64,000 bases of DNA from Persicimonas caeni (GTDB lineage: Bacteria; Myxococcota_A; Bradymonadia; Bradymonadales; Bradymonadaceae): NCBI RefSeq assembly GCF_006517175.1, contig NZ_CP041186.1, positions 124,001 to 188,000 of the forward strand, written 5' to 3'. Each line of letters starts with the position of its first letter. Position 1 is the first letter of the stretch. Under the pieces are notes generated by a model, which ran no database searches, was not told the DNA's origin, and saw only the letters and a list, made by a program, of their open reading frames with translations. The position numbers and the translations under genes are program-made. Below are positions 34,571 through 42,955 of the stretch, one piece after another.

Positions 34571-34917
34571 TACTGAGCCTCAATGAAGTCTCGGAGAGCC
34601 TGTTTGCGGTCTTCGGTGCCCTTCGGCGTGGGCTCCTCACGATGCTCGGCGAGGAAGCTGCCCATCTCGCGCCAGTCTTCACGCTCGAGAACGCCGCGGG
34701 CTTCGGCCACCAGTCGCTTCTGTTCGAGGTCATCGGTGGGCGGCCCCAGCTCGATGGCGTCCGGCGGGGTGTCCTGCTCACTGTCGTCGGTCGCCGGCGG
34801 GGTGTCGGGCCCCCCTTCGCGGTCCTGACTCGGTGGGTCGGCATTGGTCGCCGTCAGCTTCTCGAACTCCTCGAGAGTTACCCATTTGCCCTTATGCTTG
34901 CGGTATGTCTTACCCAT
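34570..34917 (-). CDS. Acidic hypothetical phage protein
   Basis: The protein is 115 aa. It has a basic N-terminus (MGKTYRKHKGKWVTLEEFEKL), a central Asp/Pro-rich disordered stretch and a C-terminal helix. No family was recognised. It lies between the capsid and connector genes and may decorate or stabilise the head. Confidence 0.5.
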   Translation of the reverse strand: MGKTYRKHKGKWVTLEEFEKLTATNADPPSQDREGGPDTPPATDDSEQDTPPDAIELGPPTDDLEQKRLVAEARGVLEREDWREMGSFLAEHREEPTPKGTEDRKQALRDFIEAQ

Positions 34918-34961
34918 GAAGGCCTCGTGTACTCTTGTGGTGATGCGTGTTTCTGCGTTGG

Positions 34962-35201
34962 TCAGTTCGGCAGTGCGGCTTTCGGCTGCAGCGTCGCCCG
35001 CACAGCGCAGTCCTTGGCCTCCAGCAGCTTGCGCAACGCCGCGGTCAGCTCCGGGTTACTCGGCAGTTCAGCTGCCAGCTCTTCGGCCAGTTCACAGAAC
35101 GGACGAGAGACCGCCTGGAGGTGCTCCGGCAAGTGCTCGTAGGTGAAGAACTCGAGAAGGTGCGCGACCGACGGATGATGGTCTGTGGCTTCGTTCGCCA
35201 T
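34962..35201 (-). CDS. Acb2/Tad1 hairpin-domain-like protein (possible nucleotide sponge)
   Basis: The protein is 79 aa. The sequence LEFFTYEHLPEHLQAVSRPFCELAEELAAELPSNPEL...ALRKLLEAKDCAVRATL matches, as I recall it, the pattern of a widespread small phage family with the Acb2/Tad1 helical hairpin (HLP, PF..LA..L, LP..E, ALRKLLEAKD.AVRA). Acb2 and Tad1 sequester cyclic nucleotide signals of CBASS and Thoeris. The relation is from memory of the pattern; ligand binding here is inference. Its place right after the capsid gene ensures late expression. Confidence 0.55.
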   Translation of the reverse strand: MANEATDHHPSVAHLLEFFTYEHLPEHLQAVSRPFCELAEELAAELPSNPELTAALRKLLEAKDCAVRATLQPKAALPN

Positions 35202-35241
35202 CTGTTGCTCCGGTAGTGTTGATGAGTGCGGCAGATGAAGA

Positions 35242-35285
35242 AGGGAGAGGGGGAGTCGAACCCCCTCCGAGGCTACCCGCTCCCT
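35242..35285 (-). other. tRNA-like T-arm hairpin after the capsid gene
   Basis: On the minus strand, AGGGAG (35285-35280) pairs with CTCCCT (35247-35242), and inside lies AGGGGG-TTCGACT-CCCCCT. That is a 6-bp stem with a 7-base loop of exact T-loop form (TTCRAnn). Together they look like an acceptor stem plus T-arm with the D and anticodon arms missing (44 bases). It could be a tRNA relic or simply a stable terminator-like structure behind the capsid gene. Confidence 0.45.
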
Positions 35286-35314
35286 TGGTTCGGTGTGACG
35301 TCAGCCGCGGGGGC

Positions 35315-36235
35315 TTATGCGACGTCCTGGAAGGCGATGAAGAAGTCCGGGACGACAACGATGATGGAGCCGTGCACGATGCCGTGGAGCTTGCGCACGT
35401 TGTCCGACTTGACGTCCTCGGTGACGAACTCCATGTCGCTCCAGTCGAGGTACAACAGGTTCGCCGAGTTGTAGGCGCACGCCTGGTCGGCGTTCAGCCG
35501 CTTGACGTCGGCCGTGTCGGTGATGGCGCCGTTCTGATAGACGACGTCGTTCAGGATGACCCGCTGGACCTTGAGGTAGTCCTCCAGGAAGCTCGCGATC
35601 TGACTGGAGGTCGCGTACTTCCAGCCGGTCTGGCTCTGGAACTGGTCGTGGTCTTGAAGCTGGTTCTGTTTCGTGGTGCCCAGGTAAACCGTGTCGGCCA
35701 AGCTATCCTGCACGGCGCTTCGCAGGTCACCCAACGGGTCGGAGTTGGGGTCGTCCCAGGTCTCGCTCGCGCCCGCCGAGAGCTGACGGACGGTGACGTC
35801 CTGCGCGTTGGTCACGGCGGTGCCGCTACCGGACAGGATGGTGTTGAGTTCGAAGTCCTTCTCGAAAGCCGCCTGCGTGTCGAGGTGCGGGACGAAGCTC
35901 TCTTTGATCTTCTGGAAGAGCTGGTCGCCCTCTAGGCCGCGGGCGTACGACTTGTGATTCTGGATCTTCTGAATCTTGAAGTCGCGGTCGCTGACCGGGG
36001 TCCCCATCTCCTCGGACGTGGCGTCGAGCGCGCGGAAGCCCGACAGGCTGTTGGTGGCGACGATGGCCTGAAAGTCGAGGGACTTGATTTTCCCCTCGAT
36101 GCCGGGGATGGCCGACTTCGGCACCTTCTGGCACATGACGTCGACCATGCTGGTCTTGAGTTCGCCCTCTTCCTTGAGGCCCTTGTAGACCTCTTTGGCG
36201 CGGGCGTCGTTGATTTGCGTCTGATCGAAAGGCAT
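35315..36235 (-). CDS. Major capsid protein
   Basis: The protein is 306 aa, starting after a perfect GGAGG site. It follows the protease/scaffold gene, and its size fits a phage major head protein. The sequence includes DFQAIVATNSLSGFRALDATSEEMGTPVSDRDFKIQKIQNHKSYARGLEGD and GSIIVVVPDFFIAFQDVA near the end. No exact family was named, but the genome position between scaffold and connectors is diagnostic. It is probably the most highly expressed gene of the element. Confidence 0.8.
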   Translation of the reverse strand: MPFDQTQINDARAKEVYKGLKEEGELKTSMVDVMCQKVPKSAIPGIEGKIKSLDFQAIVATNSLSGFRALDATSEEMGTPVSDRDFKIQKIQNHKSYARGLEGDQLFQKIKESFVPHLDTQAAFEKDFELNTILSGSGTAVTNAQDVTVRQLSAGASETWDDPNSDPLGDLRSAVQDSLADTVYLGTTKQNQLQDHDQFQSQTGWKYATSSQIASFLEDYLKVQRVILNDVVYQNGAITDTADVKRLNADQACAYNSANLLYLDWSDMEFVTEDVKSDNVRKLHGIVHGSIIVVVPDFFIAFQDVA

Positions 36236-36356
36236 AGATCCTCCAAAGGACTGGAGGCCCCTTTCGTGGTCGTATCAATCGTGGTCGTGGGTGGAGCCGT
36301 GATTCACTGTTAAATGGCTGGTGGTACGGGTTAGCGGGCCTCGTCAGCCCTTGGGG

Positions 36357-36887
36357 CTACTGGTTCATCTCGAGCTCGATCGCTTCGAGCCGCGAGCAGT
36401 CGTGCTTCTTCATCAGGCTGTCGATCTTCTTCTCGTAGCTCAGGTTGACCGCCGGTGCCTCGGGGTCGCCCTGGTGACCGAGCTCTTCGGTCTTGAGCTT
36501 CGACAGCCGGGGGATCGTCTTGTCGTGCCCGGCGAGCTTCTCGAAGCCGGAGTTGACCTTGTCGACCAAGTTGGCGAGCTTCGACAGCTTGGCTTCGGCC
36601 GCACTCGTGTCGACGTCCAGAACGGTCGTGGTGCTGCCGGGCCCGGCGTCGCTGTCATCGGTCTCCGACTCGTCTTCGGAGGCGGACTCGTCGTCGCTGG
36701 CGCCCTCCTCTTCGGGCTCTTCGTCGGTGGCGCCGACGTCTTCGGTCTCTTCGGACTCGTCGACGTCGGGCTCGGGGTCTTCGTCGGCCTCCAGGGCGTC
36801 GAGACGAGCGGCCACCGAGTCGACGGTCTTACCCATCTGGTCGACGGTCTTGGTCAGGGCTTCGAGCTTCTTGAGTAGTTCTTCCAT
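36357..36887 (-). CDS. Nested scaffold protein (internal start in the protease gene)
   Basis: An in-frame ATG at 36887 (MEELLKKLEALTKTVDQMGKT) marks the start of the coiled-coil/acidic scaffold half. GGGAG lies 8 bases upstream. The product would be 176 aa, matching the nested scaffold arrangement of lambda C/Nu3 and Mu I/Z. This is predicted from the start signal and domain boundary only. Confidence 0.55.
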   Translation of the reverse strand: MEELLKKLEALTKTVDQMGKTVDSVAARLDALEADEDPEPDVDESEETEDVGATDEEPEEEGASDDESASEDESETDDSDAGPGSTTTVLDVDTSAAEAKLSKLANLVDKVNSGFEKLAGHDKTIPRLSKLKTEELGHQGDPEAPAVNLSYEKKIDSLMKKHDCSRLEAIELEMNQ

Positions 36888-37454
36888 GTCATCTGCTCCC
36901 AGTTGGATGGAGAGTTGCGTGAGTGCGTCTTGCGACAGGTTGACGGCCAAGGTGTCTTGAATGGTGCCGATCGACTTCAGAAACGGGTCGGCCGTCAGCG
37001 ACACCTCACGGATGACCGGCCCGAAGGACTCCCCGCTCTCGACGGTGTACTCGGGGACGATGCCCGCGGAGACGTACTTGATCTTTCCGGCGTCGATGGC
37101 CTTCTGAGCGTCTTCGGTGCGACTGAGCTTGACCCACACGCCGTTGAACCCGCCGTGCTTCGTGAGCTTCACGTCGTCGACGGAGCCGTCGCGCTCGGTC
37201 TTGGGTTGGTGCTCCCTCCAGATCGGTTGGCGGTAGGCTTCCCCGCCCCCTTCTCGAGCCTTCTGGTCGAAGTAGGCGTTGAGCCGCTGCGTCTCCGACA
37301 CGAGATTGGTGAGGTAGTCGGCCGACAGCTCGATGGTGCGGCCGTGGTAGTCGATGGTTTCCCCCAGGGGGAGCACCTTGACCCACGAGGTGCGCTTGCC
37401 CTCCGCGTCGGCGAGCTTGATCCAGTAGTTGAGCTGTTCGGGTGCCTTAGTCAT
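36357..37454 (-). CDS. Prohead protease fused to scaffold region (Mu gpI-like)
   Basis: The protein is 365 aa. The N-terminal 170 residues resemble phage head maturation proteases of the gpI type, with KYVSAGIVPEYTVESGESFGPVIREVSLTADPFLKSIGTIQ in place of the usual Ser...sLT..P motif. The C-terminal half is a coiled coil and a very acidic Asp/Glu/Ser stretch ending in a helical domain, the typical scaffold. In Mu and lambda the scaffold is also made from an internal start in the same frame, and one is visible here at 36887. Confidence 0.75.
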   Translation of the reverse strand: MTKAPEQLNYWIKLADAEGKRTSWVKVLPLGETIDYHGRTIELSADYLTNLVSETQRLNAYFDQKAREGGGEAYRQPIWREHQPKTERDGSVDDVKLTKHGGFNGVWVKLSRTEDAQKAIDAGKIKYVSAGIVPEYTVESGESFGPVIREVSLTADPFLKSIGTIQDTLAVNLSQDALTQLSIQLGADDMEELLKKLEALTKTVDQMGKTVDSVAARLDALEADEDPEPDVDESEETEDVGATDEEPEEEGASDDESASEDESETDDSDAGPGSTTTVLDVDTSAAEAKLSKLANLVDKVNSGFEKLAGHDKTIPRLSKLKTEELGHQGDPEAPAVNLSYEKKIDSLMKKHDCSRLEAIELEMNQ

Positions 37455-39840
37455 GGGCGGTGTCCTGCGTCAGCGTGATGACGTGGCGGAGGTAGGGGTC
37501 GGCGAAGCCTGTGACCTTGCTGCCGCCGGCGTCGAGCTCGGCGAGGATATCGCGGTAGCCCTGCTCCGCCGGCAAGATCGCGTTCATCAGGCACAGGCAG
37601 GTATCCGACGGCCCCTCGTGGTTTCGGTACGGCGGCTTGTCGCGCTGGTACGGCTTGGAGTTCAGGAAGTAGCGGCGGCCGTCGTTCTGGCGGCACGGCT
37701 CGCACGAGTCCTCTTCCATCACCGAGCTGAACTCCATGACGATACGGGTGTCCCCGATGCCGCGGGCTTCAGCCTCGTTGCGGATGCGCTGGACGATCTG
37801 CTCGCGCCCGTAGTTGAACGTTCGCTGGGTGTAGCGTTGGGCGTGCTTGGCAAAGGCGGACGCCGTGGGAATCTGAGGCTTGAGCTTCTCCGGGGCGTCC
37901 TCGGGGAGCTCCACCACGGCGTTGCTGTCCAAGTAGCTCTGCGTCACGTTGATCGCGTGCTGGGCGATCCGCTGGGCCTGCATGTCGATGTGGCGGTGGA
38001 ACTGGTCAGACAGGCGCTTGAGGCCGTAGACCTTGTCGGGGTTGCCCGCCGACTTGGACACACGCGGCAGCGGCAGTTGGCCCTGCTCGACTTCGAGCGC
38101 CCCGAGCTGGCGGAGCTGTGCCGCGCTACCCTTGAGGGCCAGACGGTTGAGCTCGAACTTGATGGTATCGGCGTACCGATCGAGGTACTGATCTCGGACG
38201 GCCCGGCTCATGCGCATCAGTCGTTGCGGGTCCGAGACGTTGCGCGTCAGCTCGACGTACCGGTCACGATATTCGGCCGCGGTCTTTCTGAGCGCCCGAC
38301 CGATCTCGTTGTTGCTCTCCAAGACCCACTTTCGCAGCTTCTCCGGGTCGTAGTTGAGCTCCGTCGGCCGCTCCAGTAGTACGAAGTCACCGACGCGGAT
38401 GGCGCGTTCTGCGTGCGACTCACCGGGCCGCGGCGGCTCATGCGAGAACTGACTCTCTTGGTCGTCCGTCGCGTCTTCTTCGTCCCCGTCGGGGTTGGTC
38501 GGAGGCGTCTTGCTCTCGTCGACCGGAGCGAGGTCGAGATACTCTCGCACCTTGTTCTGGACCTCGGTGTCATTCGGGTCGATGAAGCCCGCCTGCGTCG
38601 CTTTGGTCAGATTCTCCAGCCAGTCGGGGTCCTTGGTATCCGAGCCCAGCGAGAACGTGAGCTTGGGCATGAACCGCGGATTGATCGGCGCGCCGAACGC
38701 GTTGCGGATGATGCGCGGGACAATGTGCTCGTTGATGAGCGCACACACCTGCTCGCCGAAGTAGCGGATACGCCGGATGTTCTCGACGTTGTCCTTGATT
38801 TCGGCGAGGTTGTACGTCCCGGTGTCCCCCAGCCCCACGAGTGAGCCCGTCGACTTGAGCGCGAGGCTGATTTGCTCGTCGCAGTAGCGGCGAAGGGCCT
38901 CGAAGTCGGGCAGGTTCCCGTTCGGGGAGATGCGCTCGTAGAGAAAGCGCCCGATGTAGACGATGGGATCGTCGGAGGCCGCGGCCGCCTCGAGCTCGGC
39001 GATGACCTTCTTGAGGTCGTCGGTGTCGGCCTTGCCCTCGGGGTCTCGAACGACGCCGGTGCCGTTTCCGTGGGACTCGGCAGCAGCCGTCTCGATCTGC
39101 GTGATGAGCTGCTTGATTTCGACCCAGCGCACCACCGGCCGAAGTGCCGATAGTCCCTCCAGGTCGAGCCCGATACCCGTCGAGTACAACAGCAGGTGCT
39201 CAGACGAGATCGTGACGTCCGGGAAATTGGAGCCGTCGTACTCGAAGGACGTACCGGCCCAGTCGCGCCCATCCTCGGTAAACAGCCACTTTCCGACGGT
39301 GCCCGGCCGACGGTACTTGAGCGCGTTGATGCCGCCGTCGGTGGCGTCAACGATCTCCCACAGGCTGAAGCCGTAGACGCGGTCGCCGAACGTCCAGCCC
39401 TTGAGGAAGTCCGACCAGTGCGACGGTCTGGAGTCGATCAGCGTGTGCTGGCAGAACTTCGCGTGGCGCTCTACACTCTTGCGAATGCCCGCCGGGGTCT
39501 TCTCGGGAACGACGAACGTCCACTGCCCGCTCGCAAGCCCCTCGTGGGTCGCGTCGACCGATGACTTGACCAGCGGATCGCTCACATACGTCTGCCACAG
39601 GACGCCGGGGTCGCCTTTGACGCCGCGGGCCCGATAGCTGAAGTCGGGCGTGTTGTCTTTGCCCCGCGGCAGCCCGCGCTCGTAGCGCACGTTCGGGTAG
39701 CCCTGCTCCTCGAGGTTCTGAACGAGCGTGAAGGCTTTGCCCCCGTCGATGACCTCCCACGCGGGGTTGTCGTCGGCCTCGTGCAGACGTTTGCACAGCT
39801 TGGTGACGCCGTACTTCTTGTGAAGGTCGGGAGCTCCCAT
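37447..39840 (-). CDS. Portal protein fused to gpF-like head morphogenesis domain
   Basis: The protein is 797 aa, too long for a portal alone. Residues 1-430 resemble Mu gp29/DUF935 portals (LKGWTFGDRVYGFSLWEIVDATDGGINALKYRRPG ... VGLGDTGTYNLAEIKDNVENIRRIRYF). A charged linker follows. The C-terminal 250 residues form a gpF-type head morphogenesis domain ending in a Cys-rich motif (EEDSCEPCRQNDGRRYF ... HEGPSDTCLC). The two are separate genes in Mu. It overlaps the protease gene by 8 bases. Confidence 0.82.
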   Translation of the reverse strand: MGAPDLHKKYGVTKLCKRLHEADDNPAWEVIDGGKAFTLVQNLEEQGYPNVRYERGLPRGKDNTPDFSYRARGVKGDPGVLWQTYVSDPLVKSSVDATHEGLASGQWTFVVPEKTPAGIRKSVERHAKFCQHTLIDSRPSHWSDFLKGWTFGDRVYGFSLWEIVDATDGGINALKYRRPGTVGKWLFTEDGRDWAGTSFEYDGSNFPDVTISSEHLLLYSTGIGLDLEGLSALRPVVRWVEIKQLITQIETAAAESHGNGTGVVRDPEGKADTDDLKKVIAELEAAAASDDPIVYIGRFLYERISPNGNLPDFEALRRYCDEQISLALKSTGSLVGLGDTGTYNLAEIKDNVENIRRIRYFGEQVCALINEHIVPRIIRNAFGAPINPRFMPKLTFSLGSDTKDPDWLENLTKATQAGFIDPNDTEVQNKVREYLDLAPVDESKTPPTNPDGDEEDATDDQESQFSHEPPRPGESHAERAIRVGDFVLLERPTELNYDPEKLRKWVLESNNEIGRALRKTAAEYRDRYVELTRNVSDPQRLMRMSRAVRDQYLDRYADTIKFELNRLALKGSAAQLRQLGALEVEQGQLPLPRVSKSAGNPDKVYGLKRLSDQFHRHIDMQAQRIAQHAINVTQSYLDSNAVVELPEDAPEKLKPQIPTASAFAKHAQRYTQRTFNYGREQIVQRIRNEAEARGIGDTRIVMEFSSVMEEDSCEPCRQNDGRRYFLNSKPYQRDKPPYRNHEGPSDTCLCLMNAILPAEQGYRDILAELDAGGSKVTGFADPYLRHVITLTQDTAHD

Positions 39841-39843
39841 TGG

Positions 39844-41085
39844 CTACCACTTTTTGGACATACGCCCGCGGTTCGGCAGCGTGCCGACCGTGGTGGGCTC
39901 GGGTTGGTTCTTCTTGACTCGGTACAGGCCGTCGAAGTGCTTCCAGGCAAGAGCGAGCGAGCAGACGCAGTCGTCGTGCAGGCCCTCCGGCGCCGAATAC
40001 TTCACGCCGTTGCGGCGGTACTCGTACTCGAAGGTGTCGAGCTCGGCCTTGATCTCGTTGTCGGGAAAGCTCGTCTTGTGGCCCTGGATGGCCGTCGACA
40101 GCCCCTCCATGAGGTACTGCTTGGACTTCGGGGTAAACGTGTACCCCTCGAAGTTGCGGCCGTTGCGTTGCAGGTACTGAATGAGAACGTCGCCCACGCC
40201 GGTCGAGTCGACCAGTGCGTCGACGCCGTCGGTCAGGCGAACAATGGCTCGCTCGGTCGCTGGCCAGTCCTTCTGGAAGCGGTGGAACTCACAGACCTTG
40301 CCCTCGGAGTTCAGGGCGATGCCTACCGTCCAATCCGTCGAGCGTGCGAGGTCCCAGCCCCAGACGACCGGCGGGCCGGGGGCGAGTTGGGCGACGCAGT
40401 CGTCGATGGCTTTCATGCCGAACGGATTGCCGCCGTCGTCACTTGGCTCTGCGAGGTAGAGCTCCCGGAAGACGTGCTCGGGAAGCGCCTCTCGGGCGTC
40501 CTCGATCTCTTCACGAGGAATGATGCCCGCGTCGACCGCATCGTAGGCGGTGAGCTTGGCGTAGGCGTGTCCCTTGGCGCCCTGCTCTGCCCGGCGGCAG
40601 CCTTTGTAGAACCAGTTCGACCGGCCCTTGACGTTGCCGATGATGCGAATCGGCCCCTGCGTCGCCGTCAGCGTCGAGCGAACGGCCGTCCAGGCGTCCT
40701 CTTTGACGCGGGAGGCTTCGTCGATGACCGCGGCGTGGACGTCTTCGCCGTACAGCGAGTCGGGCTTGTCCGCCGACTTGAACCAGAGCTTGCCAGCGCC
40801 CTTGATGGCGATGGACTTCTCGGACAAGTTCTCGCGGTAGATGGCCCGCGGCAGGTACTTGCGCAGTCGGTCGAAAGCGATCTGCGCCTGTGAGCCAACC
40901 GGGGCGACCCACCACACGTTCTGTCCGTCCGCGCAACGCAGCGCCTGGACCAAGAGCCAGACGAGACAGCCAAAGGTCTTACCGGCCTTCGTCGACGCCT
41001 CGATCCACGCGTAGCGCGTCCCAGTGAAGATCGCCCGGCGCTGCTTGTCGTACAGCTCCGGGATCTGAATTGTTATCTCAGGCAC
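39844..41085 (-). CDS. Terminase large subunit
   Basis: The protein is 413 aa. The ATPase part has a Walker A (ASTKAGKT, residues 30-37) and Walker B (HAAVIDEAS). The nuclease part begins VVWGWDLARSTDWTV, with a second acidic motif in DALVDSTGVGD and a final HDDCVCSLALAW, giving the three Asp sites of an RNase H-like terminase nuclease. It is somewhat short but complete. It packages DNA with the portal encoded next to it. Confidence 0.92.
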   Translation of the reverse strand: MPEITIQIPELYDKQRRAIFTGTRYAWIEASTKAGKTFGCLVWLLVQALRCADGQNVWWVAPVGSQAQIAFDRLRKYLPRAIYRENLSEKSIAIKGAGKLWFKSADKPDSLYGEDVHAAVIDEASRVKEDAWTAVRSTLTATQGPIRIIGNVKGRSNWFYKGCRRAEQGAKGHAYAKLTAYDAVDAGIIPREEIEDAREALPEHVFRELYLAEPSDDGGNPFGMKAIDDCVAQLAPGPPVVWGWDLARSTDWTVGIALNSEGKVCEFHRFQKDWPATERAIVRLTDGVDALVDSTGVGDVLIQYLQRNGRNFEGYTFTPKSKQYLMEGLSTAIQGHKTSFPDNEIKAELDTFEYEYRRNGVKYSAPEGLHDDCVCSLALAWKHFDGLYRVKKNQPEPTTVGTLPNRGRMSKKW

Positions 41086-41091
41086 GCCCCT

Positions 41092-41514
41092 TTACAACGA
41101 CTCGGCATCGTCGCCCTTCTCCCACGGCACGTCGAGCTTGTAAGTCACTTCGCCCTTGTGTTCGGTGATGGTCCGATCGACGAAGTCGCCCTGGCTCTTG
41201 GCGAGCAACGTGGAGGCTTTGAGGCGGTCGGACATGGTCGCGTTGGGGTCATACATCACGCCCGTCCAGAACCGCTGTCTGTCGATCCTGTCGGCGACCA
41301 GCGGGTCTTCGTCGGTACGTTCGTCGATAGCCTCCTGAATCTGAGGTTTTCTAAGGTTCTCGTAGCCGGTCGACGAAAGGGTATCGTCGTCCCCGGAGTA
41401 GCCAGCGATCCTTGCGGCCTCAGTGGCATTGCCGCACGCCTTCCCCAGGTAGGCTTCGACAAACCGACGCTGTTTCTCAGTCAGCTTCGTCATCTTTGGG
41501 CTCGACGTCGTCAT
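41092..41514 (-). CDS. Terminase small subunit
   Basis: The protein is 140 aa of the Terminase_2 type. The N-terminus TEKQRRFVEAYLGKACGNATEAARIAGYSG is the DNA-binding HTH signature, and the C-terminus is acidic. It is followed by the large subunit after 6 bases. It overlaps the upstream gene by 38 bases if the ATG at 41514 is used; an ATG at 41493 is possible. Confidence 0.88.
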   Translation of the reverse strand: MTTSSPKMTKLTEKQRRFVEAYLGKACGNATEAARIAGYSGDDDTLSSTGYENLRKPQIQEAIDERTDEDPLVADRIDRQRFWTGVMYDPNATMSDRLKASTLLAKSQGDFVDRTITEHKGEVTYKLDVPWEKGDDAESL

Positions 41515-41881
41515 GGGTTACAAAGCAGCGGTTGTCGTCGATCTTGACCAGCGGTGCGGTCTTGACGGGACGGCCGTCGTCTACGGTGATGAAGTCGGCG
41601 GCGTCATAGGGGTTGTAGCGCACGGCCACCGGCAACGCGGGCTCGTCGTCTGGCTCGACCCAGCTCCCATGCACCTTGGCATGGACGTTCCGGCAGCCGG
41701 TCAATACGACGCGGTCGCGCATCTTCTCACTGACTCGGAACTGGGCCTTCTCCAGGAAGGCGGTTTCGCACCGGTAGATGACGCGCCCCTTCGTATTGGT
41801 CACGGAGAGCCCGCCGACGTGCAGGTTGTAGTGCACCCGCACCCATTGGCCGGGCTCCGGCTTCTGGTCGTAGTCGCCCAT
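41477..41881 (-). CDS. Hypothetical protein, first gene of the late operon; has a frameshifted paralog
   Basis: The protein is 134 aa and starts MGDYDQKPEPGQWVRVHYNLHVGGLSVTNTKGRVIYRCETA, predicted beta-rich. It has a close paralog at 48949-49340 in the next element. Its promoter region, shared with the divergent AlbA-domain gene, holds the TGCAATCGATTGCA palindrome. Function unknown; being first in the late operon it may be regulatory or packaging related. Confidence 0.65.
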   Translation of the reverse strand: MGDYDQKPEPGQWVRVHYNLHVGGLSVTNTKGRVIYRCETAFLEKAQFRVSEKMRDRVVLTGCRNVHAKVHGSWVEPDDEPALPVAVRYNPYDAADFITVDDGRPVKTAPLVKIDDNRCFVTHDDVEPKDDEAD

Positions 41882-41901
41882 GGCACCCCTTGGGTATGAA
41901 G

Positions 41902-41915
41902 TGCAATCGATTGCA
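41902..41915. promoter_or_regulatory. Palindromic operator in the divergent late/AlbA promoter region
   Basis: A perfect TGCAATCGATTGCA lies between the start of the late operon (41881) and the AlbA-domain gene (41984). A TATGCT -10-like box at 41940 follows. The same arrangement is kept at 49361-49374 in the second element. Confidence 0.75.
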
Positions 41916-41983
41916 CTCGTAAGTTCACGACCGGGTCGCTATGCTACGGCCCGACCAGGAAGCTCGAGATTTCAGGGAGAGGT

Positions 41984-42955
41984 ATGCGCAAAATCGACGT
42001 GGAGGCGTGGGCACGCCGAGTCATCGACATGGTGCTTGAGGGAAACCGAGTCGAGGACAGCCGTGTCGAACTCAAGGCTCATTTTCCGGGGGACCACCCA
42101 CACATCCCCGAAGACGTTCACGTCTTCAAGCACGCGCGGCAGTTGGCCGGACATGCGAACGCAGCTCGAGGTGCAGAGTTGCTGTGGTTATTCGGCCTCG
42201 ACGACGAGGCAAACTGCATCACGGACGTGGCCACAGACAAACGCGAGCACTGGTACCAGCGCATCAGCTCGAAGTTCGAGTCACTAGTACCTGAGCTTCT
42301 CGAGTGCCTCACGATCGACCACGCTGACGGAGTGGTAGTAGCCTTCTATTTTGGGACGGAGCGGGCGCCTTATCTCGTCAATAATCCGAAGGGCGGACGG
42401 ATTGACTATGAAGTGCCTTGGCGCGAGGACAATACGACAAGGACTGCCAAGAGACGCGATTTAGTCCGAGTTCTCGTGCCGGTGCAAAAGCTGCCTGGAA
42501 TTGAGTTGCTTCATGGTGAAATTGAGATTCAAAGACGCTCCCAAGGTGGCGGCTTTCTAAAAGCGACGGCCAAGATCTACATTGAGCCGTTTCCTGGAGA
42601 CAGCCTGTTCTTGCCTTTTCATCGGCTCCAGTTGATGACGTCGTTTATCTCTCCTGAAGAGCTGGAAAGTTGCACAGTTAAGTACGAGAATGCCAAAGTC
42701 GGCAAGTTACGAAGAGAGGTTCGATACGAGTCAGCGACCATCTCTTGTGGTCCAGCCGGCGTGCTAGTTTCAGGCCCTGGAGTATTCGAGTTTTGCCGAC
42801 AATGGGAGTTCCCGAACAACTTGCCAGCCATTTCGAACGGGCCTTCGTGGATCAGGTTCCTAGCCACGCCATCACATCAAGACCGGCATGTGGAGGAAGA
42901 AAGCGAATTGCACCATCTCAAGTCCGAAGGAAACCGAGCGTACTGGCGAACATGA
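41984..42955 (+). CDS. AlbA_2/Schlafen-like N-terminal domain protein, variant 1
   Basis: The protein is 323 aa. Residues about 25-125 carry the AlbA_2-type pattern (DSRVELKAHFPGDH ... ARQLAGHANAARGAELLWLFGLDDEANCIT ... PELLECLTIDHADGVVVAFYFG), in which a conserved E-x-K is followed by an A..N..GG-like helix. The C-terminal 150 residues are beta-rich and unlike those of the paralog at 49443. It is the last gene before the right att core and reads opposite to the late genes, the usual place of cargo or anti-phage genes in prophages. Role inferred, not shown. Confidence 0.65.
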   Translation: MRKIDVEAWARRVIDMVLEGNRVEDSRVELKAHFPGDHPHIPEDVHVFKHARQLAGHANAARGAELLWLFGLDDEANCITDVATDKREHWYQRISSKFESLVPELLECLTIDHADGVVVAFYFGTERAPYLVNNPKGGRIDYEVPWREDNTTRTAKRRDLVRVLVPVQKLPGIELLHGEIEIQRRSQGGGFLKATAKIYIEPFPGDSLFLPFHRLQLMTSFISPEELESCTVKYENAKVGKLRREVRYESATISCGPAGVLVSGPGVFEFCRQWEFPNNLPAISNGPSWIRFLATPSHQDRHVEEESELHHLKSEGNRAYWRT

